64,000 nt of DNA from Pseudomonas bubulae (GCF_037023725.1 NZ_CP146077.1:1091001-1155000), one strand, 5' to 3'; shown: positions 28,736 through 39,303, numbered from the stretch's first letter. Numbers and translations are program-made. The notes: a model not told the origin generated them from the sequence alone.

Positions 28736-29500
28736 TTAGAGCGCTGTGCCCAGCAACACCAGCGTCGGCGCAAACTGCACCTGTGCCGTACTGCCCACGG
28801 CCAGTCCAAGTGTTTCAAGGTGTTGCGGTTCGGTCAGCGCACACAGCGTCTGGCCGCCAGGCAGGCTGATGCGCACTTCACTGGGGCCGTCGGCGATGTG
28901 CAGGATCTGTTGGATCTGCCCGTGCAGGTGATTGTGTTCGGGGCTGGGCACTTGTGCGACGTCGATCAACTGCAGCCAGCCCGCTTTGATCAGCGCCACC
29001 GCCGGGCTATTGATCACCAGTTCCAGGTGCTGGGTGCTGTCGTGGGTGATTTGCGCCTGCAAGGTCAGGCCACCGGGCAACTCAAGGTCAATCAGATCGT
29101 TGTGACCATGCCTGTGGATGGCAATCACGGTACCGTGCAACTGGTTACGGGCGCTGGTACGCAACATCAGGCGGCCGAGCAGATCGAGATCCCGGGCGTC
29201 TTCGGCGGCGTCCAGCACCTGAGCCTGTAACGCCTGCAAGCGCTGATAAAGGCGCAGCACCCGCTCACCGGCCACGGACAACCGGGCGCCGCCTCCGCCC
29301 TTGCCGCCAATGCTGCGCTGCACCAAGGGGGTTTGCGCCAGGTTGTTCAGCTCATCGATGGCATCCCACGCAGCCTTGTAGCTGATGCCCGCACTTTTGG
29401 CGGCAGCCGTGATCGAGCCCTGCTCGGCGATGTGTTGCAACAGGGCAATACGTTGCGGGCGGTGGACAATATGCTGGGCAAGCAGGGCAGGCAGGTGCAT
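28736..29500 (-). CDS. modE: Molybdate-responsive regulator ModE
   Basis: A 254-residue regulator. The N-terminal winged helix is LysR-like (RIALLQHIAEQGSITAAAKSAGISYKAAWDAIDELN, residues ~14-50, with the ModE signature SYKAAWDA and a glycine-rich GGKGGGGARL wing). Two TOBE/Mop molybdate-binding repeats follow at ~115-180 and ~190-252 (SARNQLHGTVIAI; EHNHLHGQIQQIL). Molybdate-loaded ModE represses mod transport genes in other bacteria; none are in view. Start 29500 gives the usual N-terminus; a GTG at 29548 is possible. Confidence 0.93.
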   Translation of the reverse strand: MHLPALLAQHIVHRPQRIALLQHIAEQGSITAAAKSAGISYKAAWDAIDELNNLAQTPLVQRSIGGKGGGGARLSVAGERVLRLYQRLQALQAQVLDAAEDARDLDLLGRLMLRTSARNQLHGTVIAIHRHGHNDLIDLELPGGLTLQAQITHDSTQHLELVINSPAVALIKAGWLQLIDVAQVPSPEHNHLHGQIQQILHIADGPSEVRISLPGGQTLCALTEPQHLETLGLAVGSTAQVQFAPTLVLLGTAL

Positions 29501-29557
29501 GAAGACAGGTTCGCAAGACGGGGAGTGCCCGAAAAGTGCCTGCTCCACGGGGAGACG

Positions 29558-30298
29558 TCAAGCAAGCCCATCAGGTTTTGGCGTGCGCGCCAGGCAATAC
29601 ACATCGACCCGCCGCGCCCCACCCTTGAGCAACAGGCGCGCCAGGCTTTCTGCCGTGGCGCCGGTGGTCAGCACGTCATCGATCAGGGCCAGATGCAAGC
29701 CATTCACCTGCACCCCTGGCGCGAGGCTGAATGCGTGGCGCAGGTTGCGTTTGCGGGTTTTGGCGTCCAGATCCTGTTGCGCAGCGGTGTTCCGCGAACG
29801 CAGCAGCCAGTGCGGCTGGCAGGGGATGCACAACTGCTTGCCGAGCCAATCCCCCAGCATCCCGGCCTGGTTATAGCCACGCTCACGCAGGCGTTTGGTG
29901 GACAGGGGTACCGGCAGCAGGGCGTCAGGTCGAGGTTCACCCATGTTGAAGCTATCAAGCAGTGATTGCCCAAGAATTTCGGCCAAAAGGCGGCCGTAGG
30001 GCCATTTGCTGTGGTGCTTGAAGCGCACGATCAGGCTGTCGATCGGAAAGCCATACACCCAAGGTGCATGAACTCGTTCGAAGGCGGGTGGCTGTCTGAT
30101 GCAATGGCCGCAAACCAGTCCCGCCATGGGCAGCGGCAAAGCGCAGCGCTGGCAGCGGTCACCCAGCCAGGGCAGTTCCAGTTCGCAGGCGACGCACAGG
30201 GCCTGCTCTGTACGGGCGCGCTCGTCACACAACAAACATGACTGGTTGTTTATTAACCAATTGTAAACCAATCGAATCCATAGTGGTTGACAGTTCAT
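29558..30298 (-). CDS. ComF family phosphoribosyltransferase-like protein
   Basis: A 246-residue protein. Residues ~20-70 hold four CxxC-type pairs (CLLC, CVAC, CQRC, CGHC), probably a zinc ribbon, and residues ~140-240 form a type I phosphoribosyltransferase fold with the PRPP loop LIDDVLTTGAT. ComF family members support DNA uptake in competent bacteria, and in pseudomonads the gene stands divergent from bioB. ATG 30298 follows AAGGATG. The first dozen codons coincide with the BirA operator of the biotin operon. Confidence 0.9.
   Translation of the reverse strand: MNCQPLWIRLVYNWLINNQSCLLCDERARTEQALCVACELELPWLGDRCQRCALPLPMAGLVCGHCIRQPPAFERVHAPWVYGFPIDSLIVRFKHHSKWPYGRLLAEILGQSLLDSFNMGEPRPDALLPVPLSTKRLRERGYNQAGMLGDWLGKQLCIPCQPHWLLRSRNTAAQQDLDAKTRKRNLRHAFSLAPGVQVNGLHLALIDDVLTTGATAESLARLLLKGGARRVDVYCLARTPKPDGLA
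30261..30293 (+). promoter_or_regulatory. BirA operator of the biotin operon, overlapping the bioB promoter
   Basis: TTGTAAACC (30261-30269) and GGTTGACAG (30285-30293) are inverted half-sites 15 bp apart, matching the known BirA consensus TTGTAAACC-N14/16-GGTTTACAA in 16 of 18 positions. The two deviations make a perfect -35 box TTGACA at 30287-30292. The site lies inside the comF coding start, about 95 bp before bioB. Confidence 0.85.
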
Positions 30299-30385
30299 GT
30301 CACATCCTTAAACATGCCGATATCCGTGCCGTGCCTGGGTTTTTTGCCTCGGGTTCTAGTCAAAGCATAAACAAGAGAAACGCCG

Positions 30386-31441
30386 ATGAGCGCCAGCAGC
30401 CTTGCCAACTTGCGACATGATTGGTCATTAGCCGAAGTCCGGGCGATGTTCACCCAGCCTTTCAACGACCTGCTTTTCGAGGCGCAGACCGTTCACCGCA
30501 AGCATTTCAATGCCAACCGGGTTCAAGTTTCGACGCTGTTATCGATCAAGACCGGGGCCTGCCCGGAAGATTGCAAATATTGTCCGCAGTCGGGCCACTA
30601 CAACACCGGCCTGGCCAAAGAGAAGCTGATGCAGGTGCAGAAGGTGCTTGAAGAAGCACAGCGGGCCAAGGACATCGGTGCCACCCGTTTTTGCATGGGC
30701 GCAGCCTGGAAGCACCCTTCGGCCAAAGACATGCCCTACGTGCTGGAAATGGTCAAAGGGGTGAAGGCCATGGGCCTGGAAACCTGCATGACCCTGGGCA
30801 AGCTTGATCAGGAGCAGACCGCTGCACTGGCCCATGCCGGTCTCGACTACTACAACCACAACCTCGACACCTCGCCCGAGTTCTACACCAGCATCATCAC
30901 CACGCGGACCTACAGCGAACGCCTGCAAACCCTGAGTTACGTGCGCGACAGCGGGATGAAAATCTGCTCCGGTGGCATCCTGGGCATGGGCGAGTCGCTG
31001 GACGACCGCGCCAACCTGCTGATCCAGCTGGCCAATCTGCCTGAGCACCCGGAATCGGTGCCCATCAACATGCTGGTGAAAGTGGCCGGCACGCCGATGG
31101 AGAACGCCGAAGACATCGACCCCTTTGATTTCATCCGCATGCTGGCAGTAGCGCGAATCATGATGCCTCTGAGCCATGTACGCCTGTCCGCAGGTCGTGA
31201 GGCAATGAACGAGCAAATGCAGGCGCTGGCGTTCTTTGCCGGGGCCAACTCTATCTTTTACGGCGACAAACTGCTGACCACGGCCAACCCGCAGGCAGAC
31301 AAGGACATGCGGCTGTTCAGCCGTTTGGGCATTCTGCCGGAGGAGGGTAAAGATCACGCTGACGAGGTGCATCAGGCGGCGATAGAGCACGCGCTTAGGG
31401 ATCAGAAGTCCAGCGAGCAGTTCTATAACGCTGTGGTTTAA
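30386..31441 (+). CDS. bioB: Biotin synthase
   Basis: Radical-SAM enzyme inserting sulfur into dethiobiotin, the last step of biotin synthesis. The 351-residue protein has the 4Fe-4S motif CPEDCKYC (about residues 60-67) and further family segments ([33 protein letters not shown]). It is first of bioB-bioF-bioH-bioC-bioD, transcribed from a BirA-controlled promoter. The gap to bioF (134 bp) holds a large inverted repeat that could lower distal expression. Confidence 0.98.
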   Translation: MSASSLANLRHDWSLAEVRAMFTQPFNDLLFEAQTVHRKHFNANRVQVSTLLSIKTGACPEDCKYCPQSGHYNTGLAKEKLMQVQKVLEEAQRAKDIGATRFCMGAAWKHPSAKDMPYVLEMVKGVKAMGLETCMTLGKLDQEQTAALAHAGLDYYNHNLDTSPEFYTSIITTRTYSERLQTLSYVRDSGMKICSGGILGMGESLDDRANLLIQLANLPEHPESVPINMLVKVAGTPMENAEDIDPFDFIRMLAVARIMMPLSHVRLSAGREAMNEQMQALAFFAGANSIFYGDKLLTTANPQADKDMRLFSRLGILPEEGKDHADEVHQAAIEHALRDQKSSEQFYNAVV

Positions 31442-31455
31442 CCACCGTGCAGGCC

Positions 31456-31559
31456 TGTAGTCGTTGCCGCAGGCTGCGATAAGGTCCGCAGGACCTTCGC
31501 TTTCAATACCGAAGCCGGGGCCGCTTCGCTGCCCATCGCAGCCTGCGCCAGCGGCTACA
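31456..31559. repeat. Inverted repeat between bioB and bioF
   Basis: About 25-bp imperfect arms (TGTAGTCGTTGCCGCAGGCT and its inverse ending in GCGGCTACA) enclose 54 bp with an inner GAAGC-rich part. It is a third intergenic repeat family, related in its ends to the hairpin at 46154. Confidence 0.65.
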
Positions 31560-31575
31560 AGGGATTATAGTCAGC

Positions 31576-32748
31576 ATGTCATTCGATCTACGCTCCCGGC
31601 TGGCCGCACGCCGCGCCGATAACCTGTATCGCCAGCGCCCGCTGCTAGAAAGCCCGCAAGGGCCGCAGGTGGTGGTCGATGGCAAGCCTCTGCTCGCCTT
31701 CTGCAATAACGACTACCTGGGCCTGGCCAGTCACCCGCAAGTGATTGAAGCCTGGCAAGCGGGAGCATCGCGCTGGGGCGTAGGCGGCGGTGCGTCGCAT
31801 CTGGTCATCGGTCACAGCACCCCGCACCACGCACTGGAGGAGGCCCTGGCCGAGTTCACCGGTCGCCCGCGTGCGCTGCTGTTCAGTAACGGATACATGG
31901 CCAACATGGGAGCCGTCACCGCGTTGGTCGGGCAAGGCGATACGGTGCTGGAAGACCGCCTCAACCATGCCTCCCTGCTGGATGCCGGTTTGTTGAGCGG
32001 GGCGCGCTTCAACCGCTACCTGCATAACGATGCAAGTAGCCTTGCCAAGCGTCTGGAAAAAGCCAGCGGCAGTACGCTGGTGGTCACCGATGGCGTATTC
32101 AGCATGGACGGCGATCTGGCCGACCTCCCCGCTCTGGCCCGTGAAACCAGGGCCAAGGGTGCCTGGTTGATGGTAGACGATGCCCACGGTTTTGGTCCGT
32201 TGGGCGCCAATGGCGGCGGGATTGCCGAACATTTTGGCCTGAGTGCTGACGATGTGCCGGTACTGGTCGGAACGCTGGGCAAGGCATTTGGCACCAGCGG
32301 TGCATTTGTCGCGGGCAGCGAAGAACTGATCGAAAGCCTGATCCAGTTCGCCCGACCTTACATCTACACCACCAGCCAGCCTCCGGCGCTGGCCTGTGCG
32401 ACGCTCAAAAGCCTTGAGCTGCTGCGCACCGAGCATTGGCGCCGTGAGCATCTGAACAAGTTGATTGCTCAGTTTCGCCTTGGTGCCGGGCAAATTGGCC
32501 TGCAGTTGATGGACAGCTTTACGCCGATCCAGCCGATCATGATCGGTGACAGTGGCCAAGCCATTCGCCTGTCGCAGAGGCTGCGCGAACGCGGCTTGCT
32601 GGTGACTGCAATTCGCCCGCCCACTGTCCCCGCAGGCAGCGCCCGTTTGCGCGTGACACTGTCGGCCGCCCACACAGAAGCACAGGTACAGCTATTGTTA
32701 ACGGCACTCGACGACTGTTGGCGTACGTTGGAGCCTGCTCATGCGTGA
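31576..32748 (+). CDS. bioF: 8-amino-7-oxononanoate synthase
   Basis: PLP enzyme condensing pimeloyl-thioester with L-alanine. The 390-residue length is typical. Motifs: [30 protein letters not shown] (about residues 68-82), acidic [11 protein letters not shown] (about 200) and the PLP lysine in [10 protein letters not shown] (about 236). Start: TAGTC then ATG 31576, with weak Shine-Dalgarno spacing. The stop overlaps the start of bioH by 8 nt. Confidence 0.97.
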   Translation: MSFDLRSRLAARRADNLYRQRPLLESPQGPQVVVDGKPLLAFCNNDYLGLASHPQVIEAWQAGASRWGVGGGASHLVIGHSTPHHALEEALAEFTGRPRALLFSNGYMANMGAVTALVGQGDTVLEDRLNHASLLDAGLLSGARFNRYLHNDASSLAKRLEKASGSTLVVTDGVFSMDGDLADLPALARETRAKGAWLMVDDAHGFGPLGANGGGIAEHFGLSADDVPVLVGTLGKAFGTSGAFVAGSEELIESLIQFARPYIYTTSQPPALACATLKSLELLRTEHWRREHLNKLIAQFRLGAGQIGLQLMDSFTPIQPIMIGDSGQAIRLSQRLRERGLLVTAIRPPTVPAGSARLRVTLSAAHTEAQVQLLLTALDDCWRTLEPAHA

Positions 32749-33472
32749 TCGTTTGATTCTGCTGCCGGGCTGGGGCCTGGGGGTTTCACCTCTGGAGCCT
32801 CTGGCCGAGGCCTTGCGCGGGCTGGACGAGCACTTGCGGGTCGAAATCGAACCGCTACCGGTGCTGCTGTCCACCGCTCTTGACGACTGGCTCGATGAAC
32901 TCGACGCGACCCTGCCCGACAACGTCTGGCTGGGTGGATGGTCGCTGGGCGGGATGCTTGCCAGCGAGCTGGCTGCGCGTCGCGGCGATCGCTGCTGCGG
33001 GCTGGTTACCTTGGCCAGCAACCCGAGCTTTGTCAGTCGCGCGGATTGGCCAGGCGCCATGCCTGTCTCCACGTTCGAGCCGTTCCTGAGCGGTTTTGGT
33101 GATGCGCCGAATACCACGCTCAAACGTTTTTGCCTGCTCTGCAGCCAGGGCTCGGATGAGCCGCGGGCGCTTGCCAGCCTGCTGCTGGCCGGCGCACCCA
33201 ATGCTCAGCCCGATGCCTTGTCGGCCGGCCTTGAATTGCTCGGCAGGCTGGATACGCGGGCAGCCTTGCAGCGTTTCAACGGGCCGCAATTGCACCTGTT
33301 TGCGGGGCTTGATGCCCTGGTTCCGGAGCAGGCGGCAAGTGATGTGCTGGCGCTGTTACCCGATGTCGAAGTGGGTCTGATTGAACAGGCCTGTCATGCA
33401 TTTTTACTGGAAGCCCCGCACGAACTGGCGGCGGCGATTCAGGCTTTTTTACACGAGTCGGGCGATGAATGA
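32741..33472 (+). CDS. bioH: Pimeloyl-ACP methyl ester carboxylesterase
   Basis: Alpha/beta hydrolase that removes the methyl ester from pimeloyl-ACP, closing the BioC-BioH route. 243 residues; nucleophile Ser in GWSLGGM (about residue 69), acid at the end of [10 protein letters not shown], and catalytic His in [12 protein letters not shown] (about 220), the full BioH triad. It overlaps bioF by 8 nt at the front and bioC by 8 nt at the back, so translation is coupled. Confidence 0.95.
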   Translation: MRDRLILLPGWGLGVSPLEPLAEALRGLDEHLRVEIEPLPVLLSTALDDWLDELDATLPDNVWLGGWSLGGMLASELAARRGDRCCGLVTLASNPSFVSRADWPGAMPVSTFEPFLSGFGDAPNTTLKRFCLLCSQGSDEPRALASLLLAGAPNAQPDALSAGLELLGRLDTRAALQRFNGPQLHLFAGLDALVPEQAASDVLALLPDVEVGLIEQACHAFLLEAPHELAAAIQAFLHESGDE

Positions 33473-34277
33473 TTTGAGTATTGCGATGCTTGCGGCCAGC
33501 TTGCCGAACAAGCGTCAAGTGGCTGTCTCGTTTTCCCGTGCGGCCGCCAGTTACGACAGCGTCGCCCAATTGCAGCGTGACGTTGGCCATGAGCTGATGG
33601 CCCGTTTACCGCAGGATTTGAGCCCGCAGCGCTGGCTGGATCTGGGCAGTGGCACAGGTTATTTCAGCCGCGTGCTGGGTCAGCGCTTTACCCATAGTCA
33701 GGGGGTGGCACTGGATATCGCCCAAGGCATGCTGGCGTATGCCCGGCCTTTGGGCGGGGCACAGCATTTTATCGCTGGCGATGCCGAAAGCCTGCCGCTG
33801 CAAGCAAACAGTTGTGATCTGATTTTCTCCAGCCTGGCGCTGCAATGGTGTGCTGATTTTCGCGCGGTGCTGAATGAGGCGCAGCGTGTGCTCAAACCTG
33901 GTGGGGTCCTGGCCTTCACCAGTTTGTGCGTGGGCACCTTGAATGAGCTGCGTGATAGCTGGCGGGCAGTCGACGGCCAGGCTCACGTCAATCGTTTTCG
34001 TGAGTTCACGGCCTATCAGCAGCTTTGCGCCGACAGCGGTCTGCAGGTGCTCGGCTTGCAGAATCAGCCGCATGTGCTGCACTACCCGCAAGTACGCCAG
34101 CTGACCCATGAGCTTAAAGCGCTCGGTGCACATAATCTCAACCCGGGACGTCCTGAGGGGCTGACCGGCAGGGCGCGGGTTCAGGGGCTGGTTGGCGCCT
34201 ACGAGCAGTTTCGTCAGCCGCTGGGGTTACCGGCGACTTATCAGGTGGTCTACGGCATTCTGGAGAAAGCGCGATGA
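33465..34277 (+). CDS. bioC: Malonyl-ACP O-methyltransferase
   Basis: Methylates malonyl-ACP to start pimelate synthesis. 270 residues, with a class I methyltransferase core: SAM loop [12 protein letters not shown] (about residues 50-61), acidic [12 protein letters not shown], and FSSLALQWC in place of a catalytic loop. The ATG at 33465 overlaps the bioH stop (ATGAATGA arrangement); a longer frame from 33381 would lie inside bioH and lacks a good ribosome site. Confidence 0.95.
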   Translation: MNDLSIAMLAASLPNKRQVAVSFSRAAASYDSVAQLQRDVGHELMARLPQDLSPQRWLDLGSGTGYFSRVLGQRFTHSQGVALDIAQGMLAYARPLGGAQHFIAGDAESLPLQANSCDLIFSSLALQWCADFRAVLNEAQRVLKPGGVLAFTSLCVGTLNELRDSWRAVDGQAHVNRFREFTAYQQLCADSGLQVLGLQNQPHVLHYPQVRQLTHELKALGAHNLNPGRPEGLTGRARVQGLVGAYEQFRQPLGLPATYQVVYGILEKAR

Positions 34278-34954
34278 GCCCAGCGTACTTCATCACCGGT
34301 ACGGACACAGATGTAGGCAAAACCACGGTGGCGGCAGGTTTTCTGTATGCCGCGCGCACGGCCGGGCTGAGTACGGCCGCGGGCAAGCCGGTTGCCTCGG
34401 GTTGTGAAGTCACTCCTCAGGGATTGCGCAATGCTGACGCACTGGCATTGATGGCCGAGAGCTCGATCAAGTTGAGTTATGACGAGGTCAACCCGGTGGC
34501 GTTCGAGCCGGCCATCGCCCCGCATATCGCAGCGCGTGAAGCCGGGGTGGTACTGACGGTGCGCTCGCTGCTGGAGCCGATGCAGCACATTCTGGGTCAA
34601 AAGGCCGACTTCACCCTGATTGAAGGCGCCGGCGGCTGGCGCGTGCCGTTATCCGGTCAGGACAGTTTGTCGGAGTTGGCACAGGCGCTGGACCTGCCGG
34701 TAATCCTGGTGGTGGGCGTGCGTCTGGGCTGTATCAGCCATGCACTGTTGACCGCCGAGGCGATTGCCCGTGATGGCCTGCAGCTGGCTGGCTGGGTCGC
34801 CAATATCATTGGCCCGAAAACCTCACGCCTGGAAGAAAACCTCGCCACCCTGGCGGAGCGATTGCCCGCGCCTTGCCTTGGGCGTGTGCCTAAACTCAAA
34901 TCAGCGTCGGCGCAGTCCGTGGCTGAATACCTGCAACTGGATTTGCTGGACTGA
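34274..34954 (+). CDS. bioD: Dethiobiotin synthetase
   Basis: ATP-dependent closure of the ureido ring of dethiobiotin. The 226-residue protein has the P-loop [14 protein letters not shown] at residues ~8-21, the diaminopelargonate site KPVASGCE (about 37), and [10 protein letters not shown] (about 117) with the acidic metal ligand. The start overlaps bioC by 4 nt (ATGA). It ends the operon; a REP element follows and no standard terminator is seen. Confidence 0.97.
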   Translation: MSPAYFITGTDTDVGKTTVAAGFLYAARTAGLSTAAGKPVASGCEVTPQGLRNADALALMAESSIKLSYDEVNPVAFEPAIAPHIAAREAGVVLTVRSLLEPMQHILGQKADFTLIEGAGGWRVPLSGQDSLSELAQALDLPVILVVGVRLGCISHALLTAEAIARDGLQLAGWVANIIGPKTSRLEENLATLAERLPAPCLGRVPKLKSASAQSVAEYLQLDLLD

Positions 34955-34969
34955 TACACCGCTTGAATC

Positions 34970-35052
34970 TGTGGGAGCGGGCTTGCTCGCGATGGCCTCG
35001 CCTCGGTCTGCCTGACTGTCCGAACCGGCTGTATCGCGAGCAAGCCCACCCC
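34970..35052. repeat. REP palindrome pair
   Basis: Left core canonical, right core ending degenerate (AGCAAGCCCACCCCA). It lies after bioD and may act as the 3' boundary of the operon. Confidence 0.75.
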
Positions 35053-35219
35053 AAAAATATCCCCTCCCTTGATCAGACAAATCCGACCCAAGACGAACGG
35101 CGGCTTCGCGCTGCTTGACAATAAATAGGCGTAAACGTATGTTTCAAACACCTGTTTGACCGCCATAACAAATCCACGCGGTTGTTCATCCCCGGTTTCA
35201 TCAGCAGAGGTTTATCGCT

Positions 35220-37025
35220 ATGCCTGACTACAAGGCCCCCTTGCGTGATATTCGCTTCGTTCGTGACGAACTGCTCGGTTACGAAGCGCACTATCAGAGC
35301 CTGCCGGCTTGCCAGGACGCCACTCCAGATATGGTTGACGCCATTCTTGAAGAAGGCGCCAAGTTTTGTGAGCAGGTGCTGGCACCTCTGAACCGCGTGG
35401 GTGACATCGAAGGCTGCACCTGGAGCGAAACCGGGGTTAAAACCCCTACAGGCTTCAAAGAAGCCTACAAACAATTCGTTGAAGGCGGCTGGCCGAGCCT
35501 GGCTCACGACGTAGAGCACGGTGGTCAAGGCCTGCCGGAATCGCTGGGCCTGGCCGTGAGCGAAATGGTCGGTGCAGCCAACTGGTCGTGGGGCATGTAC
35601 CCTGGCCTGTCCCATGGTGCGATGAACACCATCTCCGAGCACGGCACCCCCGAGCAGCAAGAGACCTACCTGACCAAGCTGGTGACCGGCGAATGGACCG
35701 GCACCATGTGCCTGACCGAATCGCACTGCGGTACTGACCTGGGCCTGCTGCGCACCAAGGCTGAACCTCAGGCTGACGGTTCCTACAAGATTTCCGGCAC
35801 CAAGATCTTTATCTCGGCCGGTGAACACGATATGGCCGATAACATCGTGCACATCGTGCTGGCTCGCCTGCCGGATGCACCGGCTGGCACCAAAGGCATT
35901 TCGCTGTTTATCGTGCCCAAGTTCAACGCCAACGCCGATGGCAGCATCGGTGAGCGCAACGCCGTGTCCTGTGGCTCGCTTGAGCACAAAATGGGCATTC
36001 ACGGTAACGCCACCTGCGTGATGAACTTCGACGGCGCCACCGGCTACCTGATCGGCCCGCCGAACAAAGGCCTGAACTGCATGTTCACCTTTATGAACAC
36101 CGCACGTCTGGGCACCGCGCTGCAAGGCCTGTCCCACGCTGAAATCGCCTTCCAGGGCGGCCTGAAATACGCTCGTGACCGCCTGCAGATGCGTTCGTTG
36201 ACCGGCCCGAAGGCGCCTGAAAAGGCGGCTGACCCGATCATCGTTCACCCGGACGTACGTCGCATGCTGTTGACCACCAAGGCATTCGCCGAAGGCAACC
36301 GTGCGATGGTGTACTTCACCGCCAAGCAAGTCGACATCGTCAAATACGGCGTTGATGAAGAAGAGAAGAAGAAAGCTGACGCACTGCTGGCCTTCATGAC
36401 ACCGATCGCCAAAGCCTTTATGACTGAAGTCGGTTTTGAGTCCGCCAACCACGGCGTGCAAATCTACGGCGGCCACGGCTTTATCGCCGAGTGGGGCATG
36501 GAGCAGAACGTTCGCGACAGCCGCATTTCGATGCTGTACGAAGGCACCACCGGCATCCAGGCACTCGACCTGCTGGGCCGTAAAGTGCTGATGACCCAGG
36601 GCGAGGCGCTCAAGGGCTTCACCAAGATCGTGCACAAGTTCTGCCAGAGCAACGAAGGCAACGACGTACTCAACGAGTTCGTCACGCCACTGGCTGCGCT
36701 GAACAAGGAATGGGGCGAGCTGACCATGAAGGTCGGTATGGCCGCGATGAAAGACCGTGAAGAAGTGGGTGCGGCCTCGGTCGACTACCTGATGTACTCC
36801 GGTTATGCCTGCCTGGCTTACTTCTGGGCTGACATGGCGCGCCTGGCAGCTGAAAAGCTGGCGGCCGGCACGTCCGAAGAAGCGTTCTACAAAGCCAAGC
36901 TGCAAACGGCCCGCTTCTACTTCCAGCGCATCCTGCCGCGCACCCGCGCGCACGTTGCCACCATGCTGTCGGGCGCTGCCAACCTGATGGACATGAAAGA
37001 AGAAGACTTCGACCTGGGCTACTAA
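35220..37025 (+). CDS. Acyl-CoA dehydrogenase, large (~600-residue) type
   Basis: FAD enzyme for the first step of fatty-acid beta-oxidation, 601 residues. The N-terminal cap [12 protein letters not shown] is the mark of this large family with a C-terminal extension (DmdC/FadE1-FadE2 type). FAD-binding loop [26 protein letters not shown], and catalytic Glu in [13 protein letters not shown] (about residue 440) are seen. Chain length of the substrate cannot be told; in P. aeruginosa two such genes near the bio cluster serve long and medium chains, a parallel only. A terminator follows. Confidence 0.93.
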   Translation: MPDYKAPLRDIRFVRDELLGYEAHYQSLPACQDATPDMVDAILEEGAKFCEQVLAPLNRVGDIEGCTWSETGVKTPTGFKEAYKQFVEGGWPSLAHDVEHGGQGLPESLGLAVSEMVGAANWSWGMYPGLSHGAMNTISEHGTPEQQETYLTKLVTGEWTGTMCLTESHCGTDLGLLRTKAEPQADGSYKISGTKIFISAGEHDMADNIVHIVLARLPDAPAGTKGISLFIVPKFNANADGSIGERNAVSCGSLEHKMGIHGNATCVMNFDGATGYLIGPPNKGLNCMFTFMNTARLGTALQGLSHAEIAFQGGLKYARDRLQMRSLTGPKAPEKAADPIIVHPDVRRMLLTTKAFAEGNRAMVYFTAKQVDIVKYGVDEEEKKKADALLAFMTPIAKAFMTEVGFESANHGVQIYGGHGFIAEWGMEQNVRDSRISMLYEGTTGIQALDLLGRKVLMTQGEALKGFTKIVHKFCQSNEGNDVLNEFVTPLAALNKEWGELTMKVGMAAMKDREEVGAASVDYLMYSGYACLAYFWADMARLAAEKLAAGTSEEAFYKAKLQTARFYFQRILPRTRAHVATMLSGAANLMDMKEEDFDLGY

Positions 37026-37045
37026 GCCTCGGCGGGTCATCTTGC

Positions 37046-37080
37046 AAAGCCGCTTCTCCTTTTGGGGAGGCGGCTTTTTT
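37046..37080 (+). terminator. Rho-independent terminator after the first acyl-CoA dehydrogenase
   Basis: AAAGCCGCTTCTCC pairs imperfectly with GGAGGCGGCTTT and is followed by six T, about 20 bp after the stop. The second dehydrogenase gene must have its own promoter. Confidence 0.85.
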
Positions 37081-37103
37081 AGTTTTGGTGCGCCTTAACT
37101 TTC

Positions 37104-37155
37104 TGTGGGAGCGAGCCTGCTCGCGAAAGCCCTCGCGAGCAGGCTCGCTCCCACA
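37104..37155. repeat. REP palindrome, tight
   Basis: A near-perfect 52-bp inverted repeat of the GAGCGAGCCTGCTCGCGA variant with a 6-bp centre, between the two dehydrogenase genes. Confidence 0.85.
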
Positions 37156-37278
37156 TCAGATATGCTATCGACCAAAACATGTACATTAGTCACAGCATGA
37201 CCCTATGTATCGCTATCGTCGTTAAGCTAGACTGGGTCCTACATTAATAATCGCCGTTTACAGATTACGAGGTTTGCC

Positions 37279-39057
37279 ATGGCTGACTACAAAGCGCCCC
37301 TGCGCGATATGCGCTTCGTCCTCAATGAAGTCTTTGAGGTCGCCAAGCTCTGGGCGCAATTGCCTGCGTTGGCAGAGACCGTAGATGCTGAAACGGTTGA
37401 AGCCATTCTCGAAGAAGCGGGTAAGGTCACCGCGAAAAGCATCGCGCCGCTGAGCCGCAGTGGTGATGAGGAAGGCTGCCACTGGGACAATGGTGCAGTG
37501 ACCACCCCGGCCGGTTTTGTCGATGCCTATCGCACCTACGCCGAAGGCGGTTGGGTGGGTGTGGGCGGCGACCCGCAGTTCGGCGGCATGGGCATGCCCA
37601 AGGCTGTGTCGGCCCAGGTCGAAGAGATGATCAACTCCTCCAGCTTGTCGTTCGGCCTGTACCCGATGTTGACCGCCGGCGCCTGTGTGTCGATCAACGC
37701 GCACGCCAGCGAAGCATTGAAAACGACCTATTTGCCGAATATGTACTCGGGTGTGTGGGCGGGTTCCATGTGTTTGACCGAGCCCCATGCGGGTACTGAT
37801 CTGGGGATTATTCGGACAAAAGCCGAGCCTCAGGTTGATGGTTCCTACAAAGTCAGCGGCACCAAGATTTTCATCACCGGTGGTGAGCACGACCTGACCG
37901 AAAACATTATCCATCTGGTACTGGCCAAATTGCCGGACGCGCCTGCGGGGCCTAAAGGCATCTCGCTGTTTCTGGTGCCCAAGTTCATGGTCAATGCTGA
38001 TGGCAGCCTGGGTGAGCGCAACCCGGTGACCTGCGGCTCTATCGAGCACAAGATGGGTATTCAGGCTTCGGCCACCTGTGTGATGAACTTCGATGAAGCT
38101 GTCGGCTACCTGGTGGGAGAGCCCAACCGTGGCTTGGCCGCCATGTTCACCATGATGAACTATGAGCGTCTGGGCGTTGGCATCCAAGGCCTGGCTTCGG
38201 GTGAGCGTTCGTATCAGAACGCCGTGGAATATGCCCGCGATCGCTTGCAGGGGCGCGCTGCAACAGGCGCAGTGGCCAAGGATAAAGTGGCGGACCCGAT
38301 CATCGTTCACGCCGACGTCCGACGCATGCTGCTGACCATGAAGGCCTCGAACGAAGGCGGTCGGGCCTTTTCTACTTATGTTGCCAACCAGCTGGATATC
38401 GCCAAGTTCAGTGAAGACCCGGCAGCCCGTGAGCGCGCCGATGGCCTGGTGGCCTTGCTGACCCCGGTGGCCAAGGCCTTCCTGACCGATCTGGGCCTGG
38501 AAACCACCGTGCATGGCCAACAGGTGTTCGGCGGCCACGGTTACATTCGCGAATGGGGCCAGGAGCAACTGGTGCGTGATGTGCGCATCACGCAAATTTA
38601 CGAAGGCACCAACGGTATCCAGGCGCTGGATCTGGTGGGGCGCAAGATCGTTGGCAACCACGGGGCTTACTACCGCCAGTTTGCTGATGAAATCCGACAG
38701 TTCATCGCCACCGCCAACAGCGACCTGAACGAGTTTACCCAGCCACTGGCGGCGGCTTTGGACACACTTGACCAGTTGACAGCCTGGGTACTGGACCGTT
38801 CGCAAAGCAACCCGAACGAGATCGGCGCAGCCTCCGTTGAGTACCTGCAGGTTTTTGGTTACACAACGTATGCGTACATGTGGGCGTTGATGGCCAGGGC
38901 CGCGTTGGGTAAAGAGGCCGATGAAGCCTTCTATGCCAGCAAGCTGGGCACGGCACGCTTCTATTTCGCCCGTTTGCTGCCGCGTATCCACTCGCTGAGC
39001 GCGTCGGTCAAGGCGGGTAGCGAGTCGCTTTACCTGCTGGACGAAGCACACTTTTAA
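37279..39057 (+). CDS. Acyl-CoA dehydrogenase, large type, second paralogue
   Basis: A 592-residue paralogue of the preceding gene, with the same cap [40 protein letters not shown] and catalytic QIYEGTNGIQALDL (about residue 437). Differences lie in the substrate-side helices, so different acyl chains are likely. It has its own 120-bp leader downstream of a terminator and a REP unit. The rsmY-like sRNA begins about 90 bp after its stop. Confidence 0.93.
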   Translation: MADYKAPLRDMRFVLNEVFEVAKLWAQLPALAETVDAETVEAILEEAGKVTAKSIAPLSRSGDEEGCHWDNGAVTTPAGFVDAYRTYAEGGWVGVGGDPQFGGMGMPKAVSAQVEEMINSSSLSFGLYPMLTAGACVSINAHASEALKTTYLPNMYSGVWAGSMCLTEPHAGTDLGIIRTKAEPQVDGSYKVSGTKIFITGGEHDLTENIIHLVLAKLPDAPAGPKGISLFLVPKFMVNADGSLGERNPVTCGSIEHKMGIQASATCVMNFDEAVGYLVGEPNRGLAAMFTMMNYERLGVGIQGLASGERSYQNAVEYARDRLQGRAATGAVAKDKVADPIIVHADVRRMLLTMKASNEGGRAFSTYVANQLDIAKFSEDPAARERADGLVALLTPVAKAFLTDLGLETTVHGQQVFGGHGYIREWGQEQLVRDVRITQIYEGTNGIQALDLVGRKIVGNHGAYYRQFADEIRQFIATANSDLNEFTQPLAAALDTLDQLTAWVLDRSQSNPNEIGAASVEYLQVFGYTTYAYMWALMARAALGKEADEAFYASKLGTARFYFARLLPRIHSLSASVKAGSESLYLLDEAHF

Positions 39058-39071
39058 CCTGTTTAGTGTTT

Positions 39072-39089
39072 TGTAAGCATTTGCTTACA
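39072..39089 (+). promoter_or_regulatory. GacA box (UAS) of the Rsm sRNA
   Basis: TGTAAGCATTTGCTTACA is a perfect TGTAAG-N6-CTTACA palindrome, the upstream activating sequence bound by GacA. Its centre is about 65 bp before the predicted transcription start, the usual distance for rsm genes. Confidence 0.9.
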
Positions 39090-39145
39090 TTACATGCTGA
39101 CAATCTCCCATATCGGCAGATTGGATCCAGGGGTAATCTACTTTC

Positions 39146-39266
39146 CATGGACGTAGAGCAGGAAGCTCAAAGCAACAACACGGACACGTAGGATTCTGCC
39201 AGGATGGCGGAGTGAAAAGGATGTCAGGGAAACAGTCTGCAAAACCCCGCCTCGGCGGGGTTTTCT
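39146..39266 (+). ncRNA. rsmY: RsmY-like regulatory sRNA (Gac/Rsm system)
   Basis: No open frame fits here, but the region is a classical CsrA/RsmA-titrating RNA: eight GGA motifs in about 80 nt (near 39149, 39161, 39182, 39191, 39202, 39209, 39219 and 39228), several in short hairpin loops such as GAGCAGGAAGCTC. A terminator (ACCCCGCC/GGCGGGGT with T-run, 39242-39266) ends it, and a GacA box with -10-like TAATCT (39134) precedes it. The size of about 120 nt and the LysR and aminotransferase neighbours favour RsmY over RsmX or RsmZ. The 5' end is inferred. Confidence 0.82.
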
Positions 39267-39303
39267 TTTTTGTGCGTCAGAATTTTCTCGATTTCCCAGT
39301 TCC

